Positions 42,716-51,040 of a DNA stretch of 64,000 nt are shown in pieces. Position numbers and translations under genes: made by a program. Source of the DNA: Streptomyces griseomycini (lineage in GTDB: Bacteria; Actinomycetota; Actinomycetes; Streptomycetales; Streptomycetaceae); assembly GCF_014203535.1 (NCBI RefSeq), contig NZ_JACHJI010000018.1, forward strand, positions 20,885 to 84,884. Reading direction: 5' to 3'. Position 1 is the stretch's first letter. Each line of letters opens with the position of its first letter. The notes below the pieces were generated by a model. That model had not been told where the DNA came from and did not search any database. It worked only from the letters and a program-made list of their open reading frames with translations.

Positions 42716-43440
42716 AGTACTCCAGCAGCGTTTCGCTATCTGGCCTGGTCAGAGGCATCGTCGGGAGTGTAGTTGGCTGCTGGTACGTCAGGGGCGGTCT
42801 TGCCGGACCGCCTCTCCAACGAATGACATCGTCGTCGGTAGTGACAGTGCCGGGCCACGGCCTGACGCCTTCGCCGCCATCGCGACCAACTCAGCGCATG
42901 GATGCGAAGGGGCGAGCGGGGCCGGTGGGCGGGGTCAGTCGCCAGCAGCCGACGGACTTCTGCCACGGTGAGCGGGACCATGGCGGAACCGTTTCTGCGT
43001 CCCCCTTTGCCGCCGCCCGGGCCGCCGTGGCCGCGAGAAAGGCATGCGCGAGCATGGCCAGGGTGATGTGCCTCATCCATCCGACATGGCGGCGGACTTC
43101 GTCCTGGTCCAGGCCACACTCGTTCTTCGCAGCCTGGAAGCATTCCTCGATCGCCCACCGACGCCCGGCAACGCGCACGAACTGGTCGACACCGGCTCCC
43201 ACCGGCGCGTATGCGAGGGAGTAGGCGACCTGATCGGGTCTGCTGATGCTGCGCCGGGCCAGCGCCCAGCGGTGATGGGCGGGCCGCTCACTGTCGAAGT
43301 CCTCGATCACCGGGAGCTGGTCGGCTGCCCAGTCATAGACGCGCGGGCCCTTGGCGCCGTCGCCGCACGAACGCTGCTCCCGTGCCTCATCCGGTGCCTG
43401 GCTGAAGAGATGGTCGATCCGGCCGAAGCGGGGCACCGGC
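42716..43440 (-). pseudogene. IS701-family transposase, C-terminal remnant
   Basis: From about 43440 leftward: GRIDHLFSQAPDEAREQRSC, RPDQVAYSLAYAPVGAGVDQ and WAIEECFQAAKNECGLDQDE, then HITLAMLAHAFLAATAARAA, all typical of the IS701 catalytic C-terminus. A one-base slip near 42990 shifts to MVPLTVAEVRRLLATDPAHR and HALSWSRWRRRRQAVARHCH. The element end CTAGTACTCCAGCAGC is at about 42714. The N-terminal half is missing; the junction at about 43440 runs straight into the next gene remnant. Confidence 0.75.
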
Positions 43441-43448
43441 TGGGACTT

Positions 43449-45503
43449 CCTCGAGGCGATCGGCAACCCGCGCCGCGAAGCCCACGACGCCCGCCAGCAG
43501 GCCGAGTACGCCGCCCGCCAACGGGAGCATCAGGAGGAACTGCGCCGCATCGCCGCACAGCACAAGGCCGAGCGAGAGGCCAGCCGTCCCGTGTGCGCCG
43601 GCTGCGGCACCCGGTTCACCGACGAACGGTGGAAGGCCATCGAGCCCGCCGGGTGGGGCGCCCCACGCGAGCCCCACCCGCACCTGTGCGACGACTGGGA
43701 CGAGGACGAAGCACCGGAACGGGAAGTCCTACCCGAGCCCATCACCGGGCACGGCTACCTGATCGACGCGACCTCGCGCTTTTTCCCGAAAACGCCGCCC
43801 ACGCCCTCATTACTTGGGCAGAAGAGCTCCACGACGCGGGCAGTTGCCTGGTCATCACCAGCAACCAGCGGGATTGGCGGGGTGACAGCCGCTACGAGAT
43901 GGAGGCGGTACGCCCCGACGCCGTCCAGGTCGCCCGGAACCACCTTGCGCGCTGGGGCAGCCACGCGCAGGCCGGGTGGCTGCAGCAGGATGCCCAGCGC
44001 ACTGGGACACGCGGGCTGCTCCGTCAAACAGCCCCCGACCGGACCGCCGGCGTCCTGTCTGACCTCGTCACCCGCAGTGTCAGCCCGGATGATGCTGTCG
44101 CAATCGCCAAACGCCTGCGCGGCATCGATCCTGAACGGCTGGCCAAAGCGGTCGAACGCAGAGACACACCCTCTTCACCGGAGCACGAACAGGGAATCAG
44201 CGAGCTTCGCCGTATCCGGGAAGAGGTCCTGCTATGGACCAACTTCCTGGAGCAGACGCTCACCGGCACCGGCACCGGCACCGGCACCGGCACCGGCACC
44301 CGCGGCCAGGACCGAGTGATGCTGCTCGCCGCCGCCTACCTCGAGGGCGCCCCTATCGAACGATGCATCAAGGCAGCCACCGAGTTCGGCGCCCGCGACG
44401 AGGCAGGCGCACGCCGGTACCGGGAAGGCCGCAGCCCTCGACGTCGGCTGAGAGACGTCGGTGTCGGCATCACTTCCGGCGACACAGCCGCATTCCACCG
44501 CCGCCCGGGCCTCGCCCGCTCCGCCATCCGCATGGACTGGCACCACTGGGCCGACGAACGAGACGCAACCACGGAGTGGCTCACCCGCATCACCGCCCCC
44601 GACGGCGTCGCCAGAGCATGGACGGAGCAGATCGGATCCCGTCTGCTGGAGCTGTCCATCACAGAGGTCGAATCTCCCTTCTTCACCCTCCTCGACACCT
44701 GGGCCACCACCTCCCCCGACGAGCAATACCTCCGTATCGTCACCGCACTGATCACCCAAGCTACGGAGACGGAAGAACTCGCGCGGGATGCCCACAAACA
44801 ACTGCTGGACTGGGCGTAAAAGCCTGACGCGCATCGGCGAAAGGTTGTCGCCTGGGCATGCAGCGGCCGGTACGGCATGCGATGGCCGCACATGGCTCTC
44901 GTCCGGCTACGCCATATCCTGGCCGTCGACGACGAAGCAACTCGCATCGCAGCGACCGCCCTGACGGCCCACGCGGCCGCGAGCACCGAAGGGTTCCAAC
45001 GAATCGTTGAGACGGTCGAGACCTGGTTTGAGAAGTACCAGACCCACCTCGCCGGCCCTCGGGCCTTTTCAGCGCTCACCGATCCCACATACGGCGTCCT
45101 GGACACCTTGGTGAGCGCAGCACAAGCTGCCCCAGCCGTCCGTGACTTCCTGATCAACGGCTGGATGCAGACACTGCGACAGCCAGACGTACGCGACGAC
45201 GCACACCAGGTCCTCCTTGGCTGGGCCCGAGCCGCTCACGAGGGCCGACTGGACCGCACCGCCACCTTCGGCATCCTCACCGACGTACGCAACGCCCACA
45301 CACCCCTCGACGCCATGTCCCGCTTCCTGTACGGAAGTCCGGACCAAGACGACCACGCCCTGATCGAAGCGCGCCTCGCCCTGGCCGACCTGCGAGCCTG
45401 CAGCCACACCCAGTGCTCCGAACCCCACTGCCCGCTCAAAGAAACAGCCGGCTCCCTCCCGGACACCAGCGCTGTCGGAGGCACAGGTGAATCCCGGTCA
45501 TGA
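43449..45503 (+). pseudogene. Large unknown protein broken by a frameshift and a stop
   Basis: Segment one (FLEAIGNPRREAHDARQQAE, then a CAGCGTRFTDERW zinc-like motif) and segment two (ALFPENAAHALITWAEELHD, SCLVITSNQRDWRGDSRYEM) join with a one-base slip near 43771. Segment two runs to TAA at 44817. The same frame resumes at once with VAWACSGRYGMRWPHMALVR and continues to 45503, so the TAA looks like a nonsense mutation. Helical repeats (DRVMLLAAAYLEGAPIERCI, LDTLVSAAQAAPAVRDFLIN) suggest an alpha-solenoid of about 680 residues. The true 5' end is cut by the IS701 remnant. No known family recognised; conflict-system ATPase tails can look like this, but that is speculation. Confidence 0.5.
44262..44300 (+). 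repeat. Hexanucleotide microsatellite (ACCGGC), six copies
   Basis: ACCGGC repeated six times plus ACC encodes a Thr-Gly run inside the large broken gene. Being a multiple of three, copy-number change would lengthen a linker without altering frame. Confidence 0.9.
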
Positions 45504-45569
45504 AGCCTCCACAGGACACCAGCGCGTCAAATTCCCGCTGAACCGATGGCTGCTGGCACCGCTGACCAC

Positions 45570-45713
45570 ATGGCGTCCCGACGTCTGGCAGTCGCATACG
45601 GACCCGGCATGGACGCACGCACCGCCTGGGCACTAGCCCGTACAGCTACTCACCCCGAAGAGATCCCCTTCGCCATGAACCATCTAAGCGAAGACATGGA
45701 AGAGGAGTCATAG
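45570..45713 (+). CDS. Possible small protein, 47 residues
   Basis: Frame MASRRLAVAYGPGMDARTAW followed by ALARTATHPEEIPFAMNHLS and an acidic end. Composition is plausible but no ribosome-binding site stands out and no family is known. It could be a fragment. Confidence 0.25.
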   Translation: MASRRLAVAYGPGMDARTAWALARTATHPEEIPFAMNHLSEDMEEES

Positions 45714-45720
45714 CCGTTGA

Positions 45721-45882
45721 AACGATGACGAGCAGTTGCTGCGCCGCCGGGTCTACGGCGCCGACCACGACCAGCTGGCCCCGCGGCCTGACCGGCGCTA
45801 CGCCGAACTGGTCGGCTGCCCGCTGGATGGCCTGCTGCTCGACATCACCTTCGACGGCCGACTCTCCGCAGCCCGTCAGTAA
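45721..45882 (+). pseudogene. Fragment related to the hypothetical protein at 10874
   Basis: Reads NDDEQLLRRRVYGADHDQLA, then RRYAELVGCPLDGLLLDITF and a stop. A TGA directly precedes the first codon, so it has no start. It corresponds to residues 2-47 of the 10874 protein. Confidence 0.55.
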
Positions 45883-46024
45883 CCCCAACCACCCTGGTTA
45901 CACCGCTCGTTTGACAGACCTCGTCCTCGACCCTACGGAAGGTCCTGGAGTCGGAATGCCTGGGACAAGGCGCTGGCACCGGATCGTCGCGGGACGGTGA
46001 CGGCCCGCTCGCGCGGGGTCCGCG

Positions 46025-47032
46025 TCAGCCGTGCGTGCCGGTGACCGTGCCGGTTCGGAAGCGGCGCCGGTATTCCGTCGGGGTCGTGTCGAGGCGGCGG
46101 CGGAAGGCTCTGACCAGGGTGTCGACGGTGCCGAATCCGCAGGCGGACGCGATCCGTTCGAGGGTGGCGTCGGTGGACTCCAGCTGGTGGCGCGCCGCCT
46201 CGACGCGGACCGACTCGATGTAGGCGTGCGGGGTCGTGCCGAGTTCGTTCTTGAAGATCCGGGTGAGCTGCCGGTCGCTGACGTGGGCGTGCACGGCAAG
46301 GTCGGCGACGGTGAGCGGTTCGGCGAGGTTGCGCATGATGTGGTGGCGGAGGTCCTCGACGCGGCGGGTCGTGGAGACCTGCTCCAGGGGGACGCTGAAC
46401 TGACTCTGGCCGCTCGGCCGCTTCAGGTACATCACCAGTTGCCGGGCGACACGCAGGGCGACGGCCTCGCCGAGGTCGTCGGCGATCAGGGCGAGGGAGA
46501 GGTCGAGGCAGGCGCTGATGCCGGCGCCCGTCCAGACATCTCCCTCGCGGATGAAGATCGGATCGGCGTCGACCTCGACCGCCGGGTGATCGGCGGCGAG
46601 CTGCTGCGCCGTCGACCAGTGCGTGGTGGCGCGCTTTCCGTCGAGCAGTCCGGCGGCGGCCAGGATGTGCGCGCCGACGCAGACGGACGTCACCCTGCGC
46701 GTTCGGCGGGCGAGTTGCCCCACCCGCGCCACCACGGCGGGGTCGGTGAGCGGGTGGACGCGGCGCCGCTCGTCCACTTCGACGGCGCCGGGCACGATCA
46801 GGGTGTCGATGCTCCGCACCGACAGTTCGTCGAAGGTGGTGTCGGGCAGGACCCGGACCCCGGCGCCGGTGGTGACGGGGGCCATGGTCTCCGCGGCGAG
46901 GACCACGTCGTAGCCCGCAGCCTCGTCCGTCTCCCGGCGCGCGAGGGAGAACACCTCCGGCGGCCCGGTGACGTCGAGCAGGTCGACGTCCTCGAAGAGG
47001 ACGATGACGATCAGCCGTCGGACAGTGCTCAC
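46025..47032 (-). CDS. GlxA-type transcriptional regulator (DJ-1/PfpI plus AraC HTH)
   Basis: A 335-residue regulator. Residues 1-190 form a DJ-1/PfpI-like domain: RLIVIVLFEDVDLLDVTGPP, IDTLIVPGAVEV, and the elbow region VTSVCVGAHILAAAGLLDGK with a Cys at the nucleophile position. The C-terminal AraC domain has DLAVHAHVSDRQLTRIFKNE and ASACGFGTVDTLVRAFRRRL. GTG 47032 is preferred over upstream in-frame starts because GGGGGG precedes it and family N-termini begin there. It is divergent from the isochorismatase genes and likely controls them. Confidence 0.88.
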   Translation of the reverse strand: MSTVRRLIVIVLFEDVDLLDVTGPPEVFSLARRETDEAAGYDVVLAAETMAPVTTGAGVRVLPDTTFDELSVRSIDTLIVPGAVEVDERRRVHPLTDPAVVARVGQLARRTRRVTSVCVGAHILAAAGLLDGKRATTHWSTAQQLAADHPAVEVDADPIFIREGDVWTGAGISACLDLSLALIADDLGEAVALRVARQLVMYLKRPSGQSQFSVPLEQVSTTRRVEDLRHHIMRNLAEPLTVADLAVHAHVSDRQLTRIFKNELGTTPHAYIESVRVEAARHQLESTDATLERIASACGFGTVDTLVRAFRRRLDTTPTEYRRRFRTGTVTGTHG

Positions 47033-47190
47033 GGGACCCCCCACGCCAGGCAACACCCACACCGACACCCATGTCGGTAACTGCATGTTAGATGACATTG
47101 CCGACACCACAGGTGGCCCGTAGCGTCGTAGGCGCAGGTCACCGAGCCGGTGAACTGCTTTTACCCGCAAGCCACATGAGGCGGTTTCCC

Positions 47191-47781
47191 ATGCCCAGAA
47201 CGACCTTGCGCCAGCTCAACGGACTCGACGACACCCCCGCGAAGCTCGCCGACTCGACCCTGGTCCTGATCGACTACCAGAACACCTACACGACCGGCGT
47301 CATGGAGCTGGACGGCTGGCAGGACGCGCTCGATGCCGGCGCCCGGCTCCTGGCGCGGGCCCGTCAGGAGGGCGCGAAGGTGATCCACGTAGTCAACGAC
47401 GGCGGCGAGGGCACCCCCTACGACATCCGGGCCGAAATCGGCGCGATCCACCCGAGCGTTGCACCGCTCGACGGTGAGCCCGTCGTCGTCAAGAAGGCGC
47501 CGAACGCGTTCGTCGACACGGACCTCGACCGGCACGTCGACGCCGCGGGCAACGGCGACCTCGTCATCGCCGGGTTCATGACGCACATGTGCGTGGCCTT
47601 CACCGCCCAGGGCGCCTTCCTGCGCGGCAACCGCCCCACCGTCGTGGCCGACGCCTGTGCCACCCGTGCGCTGCCGGTCGCGGACACCGAGCTGGACGCC
47701 GGCCAGGTGCACCGCGGTGCCCTCGCCACCATCGCCGACCTGTACGGGGTCGTCGTTCCGTCGCAGAAGGAGATCTCCTGA
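47191..47781 (+). CDS. Isochorismatase-like cysteine hydrolase
   Basis: A 196-residue cytosolic enzyme with ATG 47191 after GAGGCGG. The catalytic triad of the family is visible: Asp28 in VLIDYQNTY, Lys101 in VVVKKAPNAF, and Cys134 in GFMTHMCVAF. A cis-peptide segment precedes the Cys (LVIAGFMTHM). Members hydrolyse isochorismate, nicotinamide or other amides; the pocket cannot be read from sequence, so substrate is unknown. It overlaps the next gene by one base (TGATG) and is the paralogue of it. The GlxA-type regulator lies upstream, divergent. Confidence 0.9.
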   Translation: MPRTTLRQLNGLDDTPAKLADSTLVLIDYQNTYTTGVMELDGWQDALDAGARLLARARQEGAKVIHVVNDGGEGTPYDIRAEIGAIHPSVAPLDGEPVVVKKAPNAFVDTDLDRHVDAAGNGDLVIAGFMTHMCVAFTAQGAFLRGNRPTVVADACATRALPVADTELDAGQVHRGALATIADLYGVVVPSQKEIS

Positions 47782-48500
47782 TGAAGCTGTCCCGCCCGGC
47801 CGTCGCGCTCACCGCCGCCGTCCTCTCGGTCACCGCCACCGGGTGCGGCGGTGACTCCGAGGCCGCCACCGCCAAGGACGAGCCGTCGGCCGCCGCCACC
47901 ACCGCGACGAACGTCGCGAAGGACACGACGACCCTGCGCGAGCTGAACGACCTCGGCGAGACCCCGGCGACGCTCTCCGACGCGACGCTCATCCTCGTCG
48001 ACTACCAGAACACCTACACGTCCGGCGTGATGGAACTCGACGGCTGGAAGCCGGCGGTGGACAACGCCGAGGCCCTGCTGAAGCGGGCCCGCGAGGCGGG
48101 CACGCCGGTCATCCACATCGTCGACAAGGGCTACGACCTGAAGTCGAAGGCGGGCCAGATCATCCCGGCGCTCAAGCCGGCCAAGGGCGAGCCCGTCGTC
48201 GAGAAGAGCGTCCCCAACGGATTCCACGGCACGGACCTCGCCGAGCAGGTCGAGAAGGCCGGCCACAAGAACGTCATCATCGCCGGCTTCATGACGAACA
48301 TGTGCACCCTGTTCACCACCCAAGGAGCATTCCTCAACGGCAACGCGCCGACCGTGGTCGCCGACGCCTCCGCGACCCGGCCGCTGCCCCTGAAGGGCAA
48401 CCCGAACGGCATTCCGGCACAGCAGGTCCACGAGGCGGCTCTCGCCACGGTCCAGGACCTGTACGGAGTCGTCGTGCCGTCGCAGAAGTCCCTGACCTGA
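47781..48500 (+). CDS. Isochorismatase-like hydrolase with lipoprotein signal
   Basis: A 239-residue paralogue of the preceding gene carrying an export signal: LSRPAVALTAAVLSVTATGC, with lipobox Cys22, then a Thr/Ala-rich linker of about 25 residues. The hydrolase domain keeps Asp74 (LVDYQNTY), Lys142 (VVEKSVPNGF) and Cys175 (GFMTNMCTLF). The two proteins share long blocks such as TLRELND/TLRQLNG and DLYGVVVPSQK at their ends. An isochorismatase-like enzyme tethered outside the membrane is uncommon, and having a cytosolic twin in the same operon suggests the same reaction on both sides. Confidence 0.88.
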   Translation: MKLSRPAVALTAAVLSVTATGCGGDSEAATAKDEPSAAATTATNVAKDTTTLRELNDLGETPATLSDATLILVDYQNTYTSGVMELDGWKPAVDNAEALLKRAREAGTPVIHIVDKGYDLKSKAGQIIPALKPAKGEPVVEKSVPNGFHGTDLAEQVEKAGHKNVIIAGFMTNMCTLFTTQGAFLNGNAPTVVADASATRPLPLKGNPNGIPAQQVHEAALATVQDLYGVVVPSQKSLT

Positions 48501-48503
48501 TTT

Positions 48504-48533
48504 GGCCTGGCCTGGCCTGACCTGGCCTGGCCT
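48504..48533 (+). repeat. Pentamer tandem repeat (GGCCT), about six copies
   Basis: GGCCT is repeated about six times, with one altered unit, directly after the lipoprotein gene stop. It lies in the 125-bp gap before the truncated secreted gene. Confidence 0.75.
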
Positions 48534-48624
48534 CAGGCTCTGTCCCACCCCCACCCTGCCCCCCCACGCTGTCCCCCACATCGCCAAAAGGCACTTTCAC
48601 TCAACGAAGCAGGAAAGGCGGGGC

Positions 48625-48762
48625 ATGACAACACGTGGAGGATTTCTGGGTACCGCGTCGGCCGTCGGGGCGGCAACGCTGTTCACCGGCCAATCGGCCT
48701 CCACCGCCTCGGCGGCCACCGCGGGAATCACCGCGACCGACGAGAAGGCGGCCCGCGACGTG
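48625..48762 (+). pseudogene. Start of a secreted protein, truncated by an IS
   Basis: After AGGAAAGGCGGGGC the ATG at 48625 opens MTTRGGFLGTASAVGAATLF, an exported-protein N-terminus with a hydrophobic core, then TASAATAGITATDEKAARDV. The reading is lost at about 48763, where IS-related sequence begins. It was probably the third gene of the isochorismatase operon, perhaps another exported enzyme. No continuation appears on the far side of the IS. Confidence 0.55.
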
Positions 48763-48877
48763 ATAAGAGGTCGTTCTCTTTCCGAACCTCACGTGCGGTT
48801 TCCGCTGGTCCGGCATGAGCTGAGGGCTGTCGCGGAAGTCTCGGTCCGTTGCTGGCCGAGACGTCGTGGGGGTGGCG

Positions 48878-49387
48878 ATGCCGTCGATGCGAGCGGTTCT
48901 GGAAGCGCGGCGGAAGGCCGCGGCGGTGCGGGCGGAGGAACTCGAAGCCGAGCTGGAGCGGGTGCGGGCGGCTCTGGCGGATGCGGAAGAGGTGCTCAGG
49001 CGCCGGGTGATCGGCCTGGAGCAGTATCTGGAGGCGCTGGCCGAGGCGGATGCACCCGCCGAGGCCGTCGTGTCGCAGCGGAAGCCGGTGGTTCCGCGCC
49101 GGGCGGTGCCCCACCGCCAGGACGCGCCCGGAGCCGAGGTGTTGTCGGTGGACTACCAGGCGTTGATGGCTGCCGCCGTGGAGGCGGGGCCCGGAGGGCT
49201 CGGCGCCCGGCGGGCGGCGGTGGTGCTGGGCTGGGACAGCGCGTCCGCCTCCCGTGTCGAAGGGGCACGGGCACGGCCGAAGCGGCTGGTGGAGCGGGGC
49301 TGGCTGGTCGAGGAGAAACCGGGCAGGTTCACGCTGCCCGCACCGGGACAGGGTCCTGGGGCCGGGCGGCCAGGCGGCGGCTCATGA
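48878..49387 (+). CDS. IS passenger: coiled-coil protein with C-terminal winged-helix-like region
   Basis: A 169-residue protein. Residues 1-60 are a charged coiled coil (RAVLEARRKAAAVRAEELEA, then LEAELERVRAALADAEEVLR). The C-terminal part LMAAAVEAGPGGLGARRAAV, GWDSASASRVEG and VERGWLVEEKPGRFTLP resembles a winged-helix DNA-binding fold. Similar ORFs accompany IS5-type transposases in Streptomyces. It converges on, and overlaps by 59 bp, the transposase gene. A regulatory or targeting role in transposition is conceivable. Confidence 0.6.
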   Translation: MPSMRAVLEARRKAAAVRAEELEAELERVRAALADAEEVLRRRVIGLEQYLEALAEADAPAEAVVSQRKPVVPRRAVPHRQDAPGAEVLSVDYQALMAAAVEAGPGGLGARRAAVVLGWDSASASRVEGARARPKRLVERGWLVEEKPGRFTLPAPGQGPGAGRPGGGS

Positions 49388-50261
49388 GCATGGTCATCGA
49401 CCACAGGACGACGGCCTCGCTGGTGTCGGTGCGCCGCTCGTAGTCACGGACCAGGCGCCGGCTGCGCAGGAGCCAGGCGAAGGATCTTTCCACGACCCAG
49501 CGGCGGGGCAGGACCTGGAAACCCCGGACGTCGTCGCTGCGGCGGACGATGTCCAGCACGACCCCGAGGTGCTGGTCGGTCCAGTCGGTGAGGTGGCCGG
49601 TGTAGCCGCCGTCGGCCCAGATCCGCGCCAGCCGCCGGAAGTGGCTCTTCGCCGCAGGCAGCAGGAGGCGGGCGGCGTCCCGGTCGGTCGTGGAGGCCGG
49701 CGTGACCCGCCCCGCGAGCAGCAGGCCGAGGGCGTCGGTGAGCAGGTGCCGCTTGCGCCCGTTGATCCTCTTCCCGGCGTCGAACCCCCGCGAGGCGTGG
49801 GCGACGGTGGCGTCCGCCTTCACCGACTGCGGGTCCACCACGCCCGCCCTCGGTTCCTCCTTGCGGCCCTCCGAGCGGCGGACGGCCCCGCGCAGCCGGT
49901 CGTGCAGCTCGGCCACCAGACCGAGGTCCCGCCAGCGGGCGAAGAAGGCATACACCCGCGGCCAGGGCGGGAAGTCGCACGACATCGCCCGCCACTTGAT
50001 GCCGTTGTCGACGAGAGAGCGCACCGCGTCGACCATCTGCCGGTGGCAGTAGCCCTCCGGCCGGCCGCCCCGGCCCGCCATCCACGACGGCACCGGCAGC
50101 AGATCCCGCACCAGGGCCCACTCCGCATCGCTCATGTCCGAGGCGTACCGGGGCCGGCGCTCCGGCCGGTCGGCCGCGTTTCCGAACTGATGGGCGAGAC
50201 AGTCACACCCAGGAGTGGACGGACTGGACCCGGCGACCACGACCACGCGACACTTCGACAC
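49329..50261 (-). CDS. IS5-family transposase, apparently intact
   Basis: A 310-codon frame without interruptions, the only transposase in the window that looks complete. The N-terminal DUF4096-type domain has MSDAEWALVRDLLPVPSWMA and GIKWRAMSCDFPPWPRVYAF. The DDE core follows with VVDPQSVKADATVAHASRGF, RIWADGGYTGHLTDW and WVVERSFAWLLRSRRLVRDY. The true start may be internal, close to ADRPERRPRYASDMSD. This element may still be mobile and may have carried the passenger gene at 48878. Confidence 0.85.
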   Translation of the reverse strand: MSKCRVVVVAGSSPSTPGCDCLAHQFGNAADRPERRPRYASDMSDAEWALVRDLLPVPSWMAGRGGRPEGYCHRQMVDAVRSLVDNGIKWRAMSCDFPPWPRVYAFFARWRDLGLVAELHDRLRGAVRRSEGRKEEPRAGVVDPQSVKADATVAHASRGFDAGKRINGRKRHLLTDALGLLLAGRVTPASTTDRDAARLLLPAAKSHFRRLARIWADGGYTGHLTDWTDQHLGVVLDIVRRSDDVRGFQVLPRRWVVERSFAWLLRSRRLVRDYERRTDTSEAVVLWSMTMLMSRRLAARPQDPVPVRAA

Positions 50262-50454
50262 CAGGGCCTCTTGCTTCTCGCTGGACTCGACAACCGCGAG
50301 CTACCAAGAGGCCCTTCTTCCATGCACCCGCGCCGGCCGACTCACCCGAACCAGGGCCCCGTTCGAACCTGATCGACTCCGCGAACGGATAGAGAACAGC
50401 CAGTTACCGCACTCGGCATCAACCTTGCCCCTGTTTTCCGGCCCGCCCCTACCG

Positions 50455-50616
50455 ACCTGGGACATGAGGAGGATGTCCTCGGCGGCGATGTCTGGTGGGC
50501 CGAACCGGATCTGTCGTGGACCCGGCCGGATCACCTCATCCTCCGATGAGGCGCCGGAACTCGTCGCAGCAGTGCTCGTGGGGACCAGCGAGCCGCTGCG
50601 CTGGAACCGGCTCTGA
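50455..50616 (+). pseudogene. C-terminal remnant of an unknown protein
   Basis: Reads LGHEEDVLGGDVWWAEPDLS then WTRPDHLIL in one frame and, after a one-base slip near 50548, EAPELVAAVLVGTSEPLRWN with a stop at 50616. Upstream it is cut by the IS end. Not identified. Confidence 0.35.
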
Positions 50617-50629
50617 CCGCCTGCCGGAA

Positions 50630-50818
50630 TCAGGCGATGATCGTGTGGAAGAAGAGCACCGCGGCTGCGAAGGCAGTGCCGCCGGCGAGGATGCCGCTGG
50701 CGACGGCACCGCCGGCCAGCACGGTCAGCGTGCCTGCGCTCAGGGCGGTGAGGACGCCCAGCAGCAGGATGATCGCGGTCCGCAGGCCGAGCAGCGGCTG
50801 AGGGCCCTGGTTGTTCAA
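50630..50818 (-). CDS. Small membrane protein, two transmembrane helices
   Basis: From a TTG at 50818, with GGGAGC upstream, the 62-residue product is LNNQGPQPLLGLRTAIILLL, then GVLTALSAGTLTVLAG and a second hydrophobic stretch GGTAFAAAVLFFHTIIA at the end. Two closely spaced helices with a short glycine-rich loop suggest a membrane hairpin. Similar tiny proteins are frequent in Streptomyces; function unknown. An upstream in-frame ATG at 50923 is less likely because the added segment is Arg-rich. Confidence 0.5.
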   Translation of the reverse strand: MNNQGPQPLLGLRTAIILLLGVLTALSAGTLTVLAGGAVASGILAGGTAFAAAVLFFHTIIA

Positions 50819-51040
50819 CGTCAGCTCCCGAAAGCGAAGAGGAAGCCGCCCATGCGAGGGGCGGCGCAGTCGTTGATGCTGTAGCGGCCGCGCACGCGTT
50901 TCCCCCCGCGTGACATGGATCACAGCGCGATGGAGGGAAAATCTTCACCCGGAGCCGGGGGGAGGCGTCCGGCGCCCGTCTAGGACCTAAGCGTCAGGTC
51001 CGTGGGCCCGCAGGGGCCGTAGAGATGTGAGGGAGCGAAT

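Larger units (their letters stand above)
48763..50275. mobile_element. IS5-type element with passenger gene
   Basis: The left edge is set by loss of the interrupted gene at 48763 (AAGAGGTCGTTC follows) and the right edge by an inverted AAGAGGCCCT at 50263-50272. Between them lie a small coiled-coil ORF and an intact transposase, convergent. Only about ten bases of the ends match, so the limits are approximate. A second inverted copy AGGGCCTCTTG/CAAGAGGCCCT at 50263-50315 complicates the right end. Confidence 0.5.

Noticed and set aside
44262..44300. CRISPR or phase-variable contingency repeat
   Set aside because: The unit is 6 bp without spacers, so not CRISPR; because it is a multiple of three it cannot switch the frame on and off.
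50263..50315. Rho-independent terminator formed by AGGGCCTCTTG and CAAGAGGCCCT
   Set aside because: The arms are separated by over 30 bases and coincide with the IS end; more likely a transposon end duplicated by a second insertion.
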